A DNA stretch of 6,084 nucleotides. Origin: JAYTJL01 sp043731125 (GTDB lineage Bacteria > Patescibacteriota > Saccharimonadia > Saccharimonadales > UBA10212). Location of the stretch: assembly GCA_043731125.1 (NCBI GenBank), contig JAYTJL010000041.1:1-6084 (forward strand). Direction: 5' to 3'. Positions within the stretch are counted from its first letter, which is position 1; every line of letters starts with the position of its first letter. Made by a program: the position numbers and the translations under genes. Shown here in pieces: positions 1 through 5,367 of this stretch. A model generated the notes under the pieces. It was given only the letters and a program-made list of their open reading frames with translations, had not been told where the DNA came from and searched no databases.

Positions 1-766
1 TTCGCCAACTTGCACGGGTAAGGTCTAGTCTGGTATGCAAACCTTGACGTTTAATCTCACCGTGTATTGATTCTGCGTCAAGCTGGGAGAAAGCTGCTAT
101 CACCCAATAATCTACAATTTCATTTTGCCCGGCCTCAATTTGGATGCTTTGTCTCACAACACTATCAACACTACCGTGCTCAACTAAGTTGCCATCTAAA
201 TTACCGTCCTCGGCATCTTTGTAGGTACCAGCTTTTCCTTCTATACCATAGTTTCCAATTGCGAACTGGTCAAAAGGCTCACCTCGACCGTTGACCGCAC
301 TAATTAACAGTGCGCAGCGTCCTTTATAGTCATAGATATAATTACCATCTGGCACGTATATAGCCGTGTCGCTACGGCCCAGTCTAGATATTTCGAACGC
401 CTGATGCATGAAAAGTCTGATCTCTCTTTTCCTGTCAGAGTTATTGACTATTTCTATGCGTCTACAGAACGCGTTGAACTCTGAGTCCACAAAGTCCGTG
501 AATACCAGTCGAATTTCTAGATGTATATTTTCGGCAGTTGTTTTTCCCACCAATGCATCAACTTCAAAATCAGGGATTATCTCCCATCTACCGTCATCTA
601 GCCACGAGAACTTATCGTCTACCCATACCCCAATAAGATGATGGATGCTTCTTGCGGTTGTTAAATTTTCTTGTCCAACGTATGGAAAGTAAAAATCATG
701 AACAAGTCCATGTTCGTTTAGGCCGACGAGCATATGGTTGTTTCCGAGGATTACTGGCCTACCCAT
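1..766 (-). CDS. GH15 family glucoamylase/trehalase-type glycoside hydrolase, N-terminal part (3' end beyond window)
   Basis: Reading the minus strand from ATG at 766-764 gives 255 uninterrupted codons to the window edge, so the stop and roughly the last 60% of a usual 600-650 residue protein are missing. The N-terminus (residues 1-10 MGRPVILGNN, then HGLVHDFYFPYVGQEN at 19-34 and a WVDDKFSWLDDG stretch near 48-59) is characteristic of prokaryotic GH15 enzymes, whose first ~250 residues form a beta-sandwich domain. The (alpha/alpha)6 catalytic barrel with its two catalytic glutamates lies outside the window, so activity cannot be judged and glucoamylase cannot be separated from trehalase or a related exo-glucosidase. 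No signal peptide is visible, which suggests a cytoplasmic enzyme. The start is supported by AAGGGAG five bases upstream and by the family N-terminus. It lies 117 bases downstream of the GH57 gene in the same direction and is probably in the same operon. Confidence 0.88.
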   Translation of the reverse strand, partial: MGRPVILGNNHMLVGLNEHGLVHDFYFPYVGQENLTTARSIHHLIGVWVDDKFSWLDDGRWEIIPDFEVDALVGKTTAENIHLEIRLVFTDFVDSEFNAFCRRIEIVNNSDRKREIRLFMHQAFEISRLGRSDTAIYVPDGNYIYDYKGRCALLISAVNGRGEPFDQFAIGNYGIEGKAGTYKDAEDGNLDGNLVEHGSVDSVVRQSIQIEAGQNEIVDYWVIAAFSQLDAESIHGEIKRQGLHTRLDLTRASWR

Positions 767-771
767 ACAAG

Positions 772-778
772 CTCCCTT
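772..778 (-). promoter_or_regulatory. Ribosome binding site of the GH15 gene
   Basis: On the minus strand AAGGGAG ends five bases before the GH15 ATG. It is the clearest Shine-Dalgarno sequence in the window and fixes that start. It also overlaps the loop and 3' arm of a small hairpin (772-784). Confidence 0.65.
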
Positions 779-784
779 CGGGAA
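772..784 (-). promoter_or_regulatory. Small hairpin overlapping the GH15 ribosome binding site
   Basis: The minus-strand RNA reads UUCCC-GAA-GGGAG: three C-G pairs, one U-A and a U-G wobble around a three-base loop. The 3' arm and part of the loop are the Shine-Dalgarno bases, so folding would hide the ribosome binding site. The structure is seen in the sequence; a regulatory effect is inference. No U-tract follows, so it is not a terminator. Confidence 0.35.
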
Positions 785-839
785 CTACAATTATCAATTT
801 ACAATTATCAATTTTCAATGAACTATCAATGAATAATGA
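784..839. repeat. AT-rich 7-base tandem repeat between the GH57 and GH15 genes
   Basis: On the plus strand, 784-818 is five 7-base units: ACTACAA, TTATCAA, TTTACAA, TTATCAA, TTTTCAA (consensus TTWTCAA; the two TTATCAA units are identical). Past 818 the phase decays, but TCAATG recurs at 815, 826 and 848, which are spacings of 11 and 22 bases. The array fills most of the 117-base gap between two co-directional genes and lies in the presumed leader of GH15. Short AT-rich heptamer tandem repeats are known in other bacteria (for example the STRR repeats of cyanobacteria); any relation to those is not shown here. Confidence 0.6.
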
Positions 840-883
840 GCTAATGTTCAATGGAGCTACAACTGTAAACTGGAGTAATTTCA

Positions 884-2095
884 TTACGACAGTAGTCCTT
901 TCTGGGTTAGGCGTAAGCGAATATCTTGCATGACGTTCATATAGTTAATATATGCGTCATAGGGTGAGTCGTATGGGCTAAAGTAGGCATGGACATCTCC
1001 ATCAGCAAACCACTTGGTGCACATATAGTAGAAGTGGTCGCTTGTTTGTAGCTTACGCCAATCCCATAGTAATTGATCGTCGCCTGATGATAGAACTGCC
1101 TCACCAAACTCATAAAGAGCGCCAATGGCTTGTTGTTGCAAGGGATTGCCTAGCCAGGCTGTCAAGTCACGCTCGGTATCAGCCCAAGTAGTGGTAGTAG
1201 GTGTGTCTATCCAATCAGATGGCTCAAATCTATCAATTGCTTCCGATAGGTTCATGAAAGTATTATTTTCGCCGGCTAACCATTTTTCTGGTAAGTGTTC
1301 TAAGAATTCAAAGATGCCTTTATCTTCCCATTGGTGCTCGCCAAAGGTTTCAAAATCCATAAACAGGTTAAAAACTTGCGCATCGTGGGTACCGTCTAGC
1401 CAGTGGGTGAACTTATCGGCAGTTAGCGGCCACTCTGTCCAGTCTCTGTTGCCGAAGCGAAAGGCAATGTCGTCACTTAATTTGTAGTTTTTGAGTAGCA
1501 GTCTGATGTTGTGTGTACCGGAGGGGCGGTATACAAAGTTTGGGCTTCTCCAACCCAGCACAGGGTCCCAGCCTTCGGCAATAATTCCCTTATAGCCAGC
1601 ACTGTCAGCCCAAACAGCCAGCTGGTTGTTGTATGCTAGTTCTGTGTTTCTAAATACCTGAGGTGTTTGACCAAATAGCTGTTGTATTTTGTCTTTGTGT
1701 AAACCTACTTGTGCTTCAAACTCCGGCTTTGAGTAAAAGAATGCTAGGCTGTGGTGGTACGTTTCTCCGGCAATTTCTACACGTCCGGTATTTGTTAGGT
1801 CTTTAAAGCTCTGTAGTGTTTCAGGCGACCACCACTCCAATTGCTCGAGAACGGTGCCGGTTATTGAAAGGTTTAACTTGAACTGAGGATGTTTGTTTAG
1901 AAGTTCTAGTAGTTTTCGGTTTGTTGGCAGGTATGACTTAGAAGCAACTTTTTCTAACACTGCTTGGTTGCTGTAGGGGCTAGTGTATGGAGTTTCAAAG
2001 TAGTTATTGCTATTGGCAACGTCAAAAATGCTATAGTTTCTAAGTCTGTGCGGCTGGTGTACATGTAAGTACAGTACGATGGCTTTATTGTTCAT
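884..2095 (-). CDS. GH57 family alpha-amylase-type glycoside hydrolase
   Basis: A 403-residue protein ending in TAA. All five conserved GH57 regions of the archaeal alpha-amylase subgroup can be read: region 1 LHVHQP (10-15), region 2 VEIAGETYHHS (106-116), region 3 FRNTEL (148-153) with E152 the expected nucleophile, region 4 FMDFETFGEHQ (245-255) with D247 the expected acid/base, and region 5 WADTERDLTAWLGN (304-317). The catalytic machinery looks intact and the length fits the short single-domain form. It should cleave (or transfer) internal alpha-1,4 glucan links with retention of configuration. No signal peptide is present, so it probably acts on an internal polymer or oligosaccharide. 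Its ATG overlaps the TGA of the upstream GT4 gene (ATGA) and no Shine-Dalgarno site is seen, which suggests translational coupling. A 4-alpha-glucanotransferase activity cannot be excluded. Confidence 0.92.
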   Translation of the reverse strand: MNNKAIVLYLHVHQPHRLRNYSIFDVANSNNYFETPYTSPYSNQAVLEKVASKSYLPTNRKLLELLNKHPQFKLNLSITGTVLEQLEWWSPETLQSFKDLTNTGRVEIAGETYHHSLAFFYSKPEFEAQVGLHKDKIQQLFGQTPQVFRNTELAYNNQLAVWADSAGYKGIIAEGWDPVLGWRSPNFVYRPSGTHNIRLLLKNYKLSDDIAFRFGNRDWTEWPLTADKFTHWLDGTHDAQVFNLFMDFETFGEHQWEDKGIFEFLEHLPEKWLAGENNTFMNLSEAIDRFEPSDWIDTPTTTTWADTERDLTAWLGNPLQQQAIGALYEFGEAVLSSGDDQLLWDWRKLQTSDHFYYMCTKWFADGDVHAYFSPYDSPYDAYINYMNVMQDIRLRLTQKGLLS

Positions 2096-3297
2096 GAGTA
2101 GACAGGTTCCGCTAAGTGCCTGTGATAAATATTGATAAGTTTTTGGGCAGAGGCGCCCCAGCTAAGATTTTGGTATTCTTTCTCGGAATTTCGGAGCATT
2201 TCATCGCGTAAATTATCATTCATAACAACTGCGGTAATTTTGTTAGCCATTTCGGCCGTGTCCCAGAAGTCTACTTTTAGGCAATTATCTAACACTTCTG
2301 AGACCCCAGACTGACGGCTAATCAGTACTGGAGTGCCGTAGCCTATGGCTTCGAGAGGCGTAAGTCCGAATGGTTCGGACACTGAAGGGAGTACAAAAAG
2401 ATCACCGACTGCGAATGCATCTCTTAATTTTTTGCCACGCTGGAATCCTACAAATATAACATTGTCTCCTATGCCCAGTGCGGCGGCCTGCATGATAAGT
2501 TCTTCTTTTTGCTCCCCACTACCGACGAACAGAAATAGTGTCTTGGGTGCGCGCTTTATTACATCTGCAGCTGCAGTTATTAGTCCAGGTAGCCCTTTTT
2601 GAATAGTTAATCGTCCAACATTTACAACCACTCGCCAGCCTAATATCTTCATGGCTACTAAATATGTGTATACATTGGCTGCGTCTAGCGGTTCTAGGGA
2701 TTCTGGGTCTATTGAATTGTGAATAACGTCAATTTTAGACAGTGGGATTGAGTATTCTTGGGCGATCATCTGCCTGGTCCGCTCACTTACAGCAATTACT
2801 CTGTCGGCCAGCATCATGCCAGTGGCTTCAATTTCTCTAACCATTGGGTTTCCTGGTGCTCCACCAGCTCTGTCGCGTTCGATAGAATGAACGTGGACTA
2901 TCAATGGTTTGCCTGAGTCTTCTTTGACCCGAAGCGCTGCTCTGAATGTCAGCCAATCATGAGCGTGAATTATGTCAAATTCTCTTCGGCTGGCGATTTT
3001 AGAGGCAGCGGCAGTATATTCATCGGTTTCTTGGTTGCCTCGGCGAGCAAGGGGTGCGGTGTTCAATAGCAGGTGAGAAGTATAGGCAGACTGCTGTAGG
3101 TCTGGTGCCGAGTATTGCGGTAGCGCTGAGACAATATTGATAAATGAGTAGGTGTTGGCATGTGCACGGTAGGGTAGGATAAAATCTATATCAGCGCCAC
3201 TGCCTGCTAGAGATTTGCACAATTCTAAGCACGCCACACCTAGTCCGCCGCTGTTATGTGGTGGCAGTTCCCAGCCTAGCATTAACACCTTTACCAC
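2092..3297 (-). CDS. GT4 family glycosyltransferase (glycogen synthase-like)
   Basis: GT-B fold retaining glycosyltransferase, 401 residues from the chosen GTG. The N-terminal Rossmann domain has LMLGWELPPHNSGGLG (residues 5-20), the glycine-rich acceptor-side loop typical of glycogen synthase-like enzymes, and HAHDW (111-115). The C-terminal nucleotide-sugar domain has VGRLTIQKG (227-235) with the donor-binding R229 and K234, and the E-x7-E pair E308/E316 in SEPFGLTPLE. It probably transfers glucose from a nucleotide-sugar to an alpha-glucan or glucoside acceptor; donor and acceptor are not readable. The frame stays open to a TTG at 3345, but that codon has no ribosome binding site and touches a likely -10 element. 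Family members usually begin just before VLMLGWE, and AGGGAG (3313-3318) lies 15 bases before GTG 3297. ATG 3282 is another candidate. It is the first gene of the glucan operon and overlaps GH57 by four bases. Confidence 0.9.
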   Translation of the reverse strand: MVKVLMLGWELPPHNSGGLGVACLELCKSLAGSGADIDFILPYRAHANTYSFINIVSALPQYSAPDLQQSAYTSHLLLNTAPLARRGNQETDEYTAAASKIASRREFDIIHAHDWLTFRAALRVKEDSGKPLIVHVHSIERDRAGGAPGNPMVREIEATGMMLADRVIAVSERTRQMIAQEYSIPLSKIDVIHNSIDPESLEPLDAANVYTYLVAMKILGWRVVVNVGRLTIQKGLPGLITAAADVIKRAPKTLFLFVGSGEQKEELIMQAAALGIGDNVIFVGFQRGKKLRDAFAVGDLFVLPSVSEPFGLTPLEAIGYGTPVLISRQSGVSEVLDNCLKVDFWDTAEMANKITAVVMNDNLRDEMLRNSEKEYQNLSWGASAQKLINIYHRHLAEPVYS

Positions 3298-3312
3298 TTT
3301 GCTTTTGCTATA

Positions 3313-3318
3313 CTCCCT
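3313..3318 (-). promoter_or_regulatory. Candidate ribosome binding site for the GT4 gene
   Basis: AGGGAG on the minus strand lies 15 bases before GTG 3297, at the long end of workable spacing. It bears on the start choice because the TTG at 3345 lies upstream of it and no other Shine-Dalgarno match precedes the gene. A weaker AAGGTG precedes the alternative ATG at 3282. Confidence 0.3.
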
Positions 3319-3320
3319 GC

Positions 3321-3330
3321 GCGCATGCGC
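3321..3330. promoter_or_regulatory. 10-base perfect palindrome GCGCATGCGC, possible operator
   Basis: A GC-rich perfect palindrome sits in otherwise AT-rich upstream DNA of the glucan operon, about 15 bases downstream of the likely -10 element. The location suits a repressor site. It would instead be coding if the TTG at 3345 were the true GT4 start. Function is inference. Confidence 0.25.
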
Positions 3331-3342
3331 TTTAACTATAGT

Positions 3343-3356
3343 CAATTATGAGTGAT
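3343..3356. repeat. Direct repeat copy 1 (CAATTATGAGTGAT)
   Basis: Fourteen bases identical to 3890-3903 in the same orientation. The match continues as TTAAC here against AAC in the second copy, a one-to-two base difference. This copy overlaps the predicted -10 of the glucan operon. Confidence 0.55.
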
Positions 3357-3373
3357 TAACACAGCAAACACAA
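3345..3373 (-). promoter_or_regulatory. Likely sigma70-type promoter for the GT4-GH57-GH15 operon
   Basis: On the minus strand TTGTGT (3373-3368, 3 of 6 to TTGACA) and CATAAT (3350-3345, 5 of 6 to TATAAT) are 17 bases apart. Transcription would begin near 3338, after the TTG at 3345 and before AGGGAG and GTG 3297. This is a consensus match only. Confidence 0.4.
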
Positions 3374-3433
3374 CCACTTTACCTCTGGTTTTTAAGGTTG
3401 TTTCATGGTATTTTTTATAGCATTGGCACTTGA

Positions 3434-3510
3434 AGGGGAGTAGCTCAGCTGGCTAGAGCATCGGTCTCCAAAACCGAGGGTCGCAGGTTCGAGTCCTGTC
3501 TCCCCTGCCA
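3434..3510 (+). tRNA. trnW: tRNA-Trp (anticodon CCA)
   Basis: A full cloverleaf can be drawn. The acceptor stem is AGGGGAG (3434-3440) with CTCCCCT (3500-3506). The D stem is GCTC/GAGC, and the anticodon stem TCGGT/ACCGA encloses the loop CTCCAAA with anticodon CCA at 3468-3470. The variable loop has five bases, and the T stem GCAGG/CCTGT encloses TTCGAGT. G3507 is the discriminator and the CCA end (3508-3510) is encoded. It reads UGG only, consistent with UGA being used as a stop here. It is divergent from the glucan operon. A TATAGC at 3416-3421 could be its -10, but no good -35 is visible. Confidence 0.97.
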
Positions 3511-3557
3511 TAACGCTTATGCTTGCGTCATATCTGATTTATTAGTATTCTCGACAG

Positions 3558-3860
3558 ATGCAAGAGACTTCTCCTGATAGCTATACATATGACGCAGAGC
3601 AAGTCGAAAAACTCATTAAAGAAGGTGACGCGCTCTACCTTGCTCTAAAGGGTGCAATTAAAGCATTAGAGAAATGGGAAACTGATGAATTTCAAAGATA
3701 TGTTGAGGAATCTGGTTTAGGCTTATACTCATTTCGCGAGGAGTGGCCAGAAGGTACTGAGCAAATAAAAAAATTCTGTGTTGATGCACCATCCGTTGAT
3801 GATGATTTACATAAATCACTCATAGCACTCGAAGAGATGTATCCAGACACCAAAGACTAA
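3558..3860 (+). CDS. Small acidic hypothetical protein
   Basis: A 100-residue protein that I do not recognise. It is strongly acidic and mostly charged, with no membrane segment, signal peptide, cysteine pair or catalytic motif. Residues about 13-50 should form a long amphipathic helix, followed by a turn (SGLGLYSF), a WPEG segment and a second helix near 80-96, which suggests a small helical bundle or a partner-binding protein. It starts at ATG 48 bases after the tRNA-Trp and ends in TAA. No Shine-Dalgarno site is visible before the ATG, as for most genes here. Codon use and composition look like the neighbours. Coding status rests on the full-length frame with plausible protein composition and no competing frame; it may be specific to the lineage. 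Confidence 0.65.
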   Translation: MQETSPDSYTYDAEQVEKLIKEGDALYLALKGAIKALEKWETDEFQRYVEESGLGLYSFREEWPEGTEQIKKFCVDAPSVDDDLHKSLIALEEMYPDTKD

Positions 3861-3889
3861 AAGTTAGAAGCTCGTCCATGATCTCCTGC

Positions 3890-3906
3890 CAATTATGAGT
3901 GATAAC
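3890..3906. repeat. Direct repeat copy 2 (CAATTATGAGTGAT plus AAC)
   Basis: Second copy of the 14-base repeat found at 3343-3356. It lies in the 105-base gap between the small acidic gene and the P-loop kinase gene. The rest of that gap shows only the kinase promoter candidate and an 8-base palindrome GCTTAAGC (3911-3918) without a U-tract. Confidence 0.55.
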
Positions 3907-3921
3907 CCAAGCTTAAGCACT

Positions 3922-3950
3922 TTTATGAGAGTTGGTTGGGGTGGTAGAAT
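3922..3950 (+). promoter_or_regulatory. Likely extended -10 promoter for the kinase-peptidase-histidine kinase operon
   Basis: TAGAAT (3945-3950, 5 of 6) is preceded by TG at 3942-3943, giving a TGnTAGAAT extended -10. A weak TTTATG (3922-3927) lies 17 bases upstream as a possible -35. The predicted start of transcription near 3957 leaves only about ten bases before the ATG at 3966, so the message would be nearly leaderless. Confidence 0.45.
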
Positions 3951-3965
3951 AATTAACACAAAACT

Positions 3966-4628
3966 ATGAGCAAACTTGAACTGTCTCGACCAGTGTTAAT
4001 AGGATTTTACGGGTACCCAGGATCCGGAAAAAGCTATCTTGCACGTAACCTTTCCGAGGGTATGGGTCTAGCTCATGTTAGTGCAGACAGGATTCGTAAT
4101 GAATTATTTGAGCAACCAAGGTTTGACGAACAAGAAAACGCAATTGTAGATCACTTAATGCGGTACATGAGTGAAGAATTTTTAAACGCGGGCATTGGCG
4201 TGGTATATGACGCTAGTTTGTCGCGACACTCCCAGCGCAAAGCGTTAAAGGAGTTAGCCGGGCGCAAAAAGGCAGAATCTTACATTGTATGGTTACAGAT
4301 TGATGAAGAAGCTGCCTTTGAACGTACTCAAAACCGTGATCGCCGAACACCCGATAATAAATTTGCCAAACCTCAAACCAGAGCTTCGTTCGACGAACAA
4401 GTTGGGCTCATGCAAAACCCATCGGCAGAAGAAAGCTTGGTAGTTAGTGGCAAACACACATTCACTACGCAAAAGAGCGCCATAGTCAGCCGACTTTTTC
4501 AAGATGGTCTGGTAGCCTCTGATGTGGCAAGAAACCACATGGCAAAACCAGGTATGGTAAATCTTGTACCAAACACTAATAGTGGCAGAGTAGACTACAC
4601 CCGTCGAAACATTAACATTGCCCAATAA
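3966..4628 (+). CDS. P-loop kinase of the AAA_33/zeta-toxin-like type
   Basis: A 220-residue protein with a Walker A motif GYPGSGKS (16-23), then SADRIRNELFE (39-49), whose aspartate fits the phosphate-acceptor or substrate-side position of this family. A second strand VVYDASLSRHSQR (79-91) ends in D82, and a lid-like segment is rich in Arg (RTQNRDRR, 120-127). This order is usual for AAA_33 predicted kinases, related to polynucleotide kinase, zeta toxin and shikimate kinase folds. The substrate cannot be read. The last ~35 residues (MVNLVPNTNSGRVDYTRRNINIAQ region) are a polar tail outside the kinase core. No antitoxin-like partner lies beside it, which argues against a toxin-antitoxin pair unless the small acidic upstream protein is one. 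No Shine-Dalgarno site precedes the ATG; a short leader is likely. It heads a three-gene run, 15 bases before the metallopeptidase gene. Confidence 0.85.
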   Translation: MSKLELSRPVLIGFYGYPGSGKSYLARNLSEGMGLAHVSADRIRNELFEQPRFDEQENAIVDHLMRYMSEEFLNAGIGVVYDASLSRHSQRKALKELAGRKKAESYIVWLQIDEEAAFERTQNRDRRTPDNKFAKPQTRASFDEQVGLMQNPSAEESLVVSGKHTFTTQKSAIVSRLFQDGLVASDVARNHMAKPGMVNLVPNTNSGRVDYTRRNINIAQ

Positions 4629-4643
4629 CATACAATAGGTAAT

Positions 4644-5354
4644 ATGGCTCAGAAGAAGGTACTGATTGATGGTATTGGTGAAGTAACGTTGCAAAAACGA
4701 CGTGGTACTAAAAATTTACGAATTTCTATCGGTGCAGGGGGTGATGTAAGGGTGGGTATGCCCACCTGGGTCCCATACTCAGCCGGTGTTGCCTTTGCCC
4801 GTCAAAAGTTGGACTGGATACTAACTCATCGCCAAAAAAGGCCACAGCCCCAGTTACTAGCTGGAATGCGTGTTGGAAAATATCACCGAGTAGTGCACTT
4901 GCCGTCCACGCTAGAAACAACAACCGTTAGGGTTGCAGAAAATCAAATATTGGTAAAAACCAATATCCCAGTCGAAAACGCACTAGTACAAAAAAAAATA
5001 TGCAAGGCTGCAGAAAACGCCCTCAATGCAGAAGCCGCCGCGCTACTTCCCGGTCGTGTTGATGAGATGGCCAAGCAATACAGCTATACATATTCTAAAG
5101 TAGTGATAAAAAAACTTACCGCGAGGTGGGGCAGTTGCTCTGGGCAAGGTGTGATAACACTCAGCTACTATCTGATGCAACTTCCGTGGCCACTAATTGA
5201 TTACGTCATTCTCCATGAACTAGCTCACACCAAACAACTTAACCATAGTAGTGCCTTCTGGGGCCAATTATCGACAACACACAAAGACTACAAGACAGCC
5301 CGCAAACAAATAAAAAACTATTACCCAGCAATAATCCCCAGTGATATGCCATAA
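4644..5354 (+). CDS. YgjP-type (DUF45) zinc metallopeptidase
   Basis: A 236-residue protein of the YgjP/DUF45 family, related to the SprT and M48 groups. The zinc site HELAH (191-195) is followed by H201 as third ligand (HELAH-x5-H), with E192 as catalytic base. The preceding RWGSCS (161-166) and ITLSYYLMQLP (171-181) are the conserved approach to the active site. The N-terminal ~100 residues (KRRGTKNLRISIG, VRVGMPTWVP) match the usual beta-rich front half. It has no signal peptide or membrane segment, so it is cytosolic. The family's substrates are poorly known; YgjP has been linked to restriction-modification systems in some genomes and to general proteolysis, but no such genes are visible here. 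It lies 15 bases after the kinase and 13 bases before the histidine kinase, which suggests co-transcription. Length and active site look complete. Confidence 0.92.
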   Translation: MAQKKVLIDGIGEVTLQKRRGTKNLRISIGAGGDVRVGMPTWVPYSAGVAFARQKLDWILTHRQKRPQPQLLAGMRVGKYHRVVHLPSTLETTTVRVAENQILVKTNIPVENALVQKKICKAAENALNAEAAALLPGRVDEMAKQYSYTYSKVVIKKLTARWGSCSGQGVITLSYYLMQLPWPLIDYVILHELAHTKQLNHSSAFWGQLSTTHKDYKTARKQIKNYYPAIIPSDMP

Positions 5355-5367
5355 TTAGATAAGCATT

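Noticed and set aside
67..933. Three short plus-strand open frames across the left end (67-294, 408-641, 652-933)
   Set aside because: They lie opposite the GH15 gene and the end of GH57, have low-complexity, non-protein-like composition, and the minus-strand frame gives a recognisable GH15 N-terminus.
2565..2576. CTGCAGCTGCAG palindrome
   Set aside because: Lies inside the GT4 coding sequence and encodes ordinary Ala-rich helix residues; no sign of a site.
1125..2602. Plus-strand open frames opposite GH57 and GT4 (1125-1487, 2132-2314, 2345-2602), and a minus-strand frame at 937-1125
   Set aside because: All overlap strongly supported catalytic domains in another frame and have no family signature.
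3501..3510. UGA recoding to glycine (code 25)
   Set aside because: GT4 ends in UGA exactly at the ATGA overlap with GH57, and the Trp tRNA anticodon is CCA; no in-frame UGA interrupts conserved domains.
3513..3528. ACGC/GCGT stem after the tRNA as a terminator
   Set aside because: Only four pairs with an eight-base loop and no U-tract.
3434..3560. tRNA-Trp 3' end as a phage or island attachment site
   Set aside because: No partial copy of the tRNA 3' end and no integrase in the window; the 14-base direct repeat does not overlap the tRNA.
4293..4923. Minus-strand open frames opposite the P-loop kinase and peptidase genes
   Set aside because: The opposing frames have clear Walker A and HELAH motifs; the antisense products look random.
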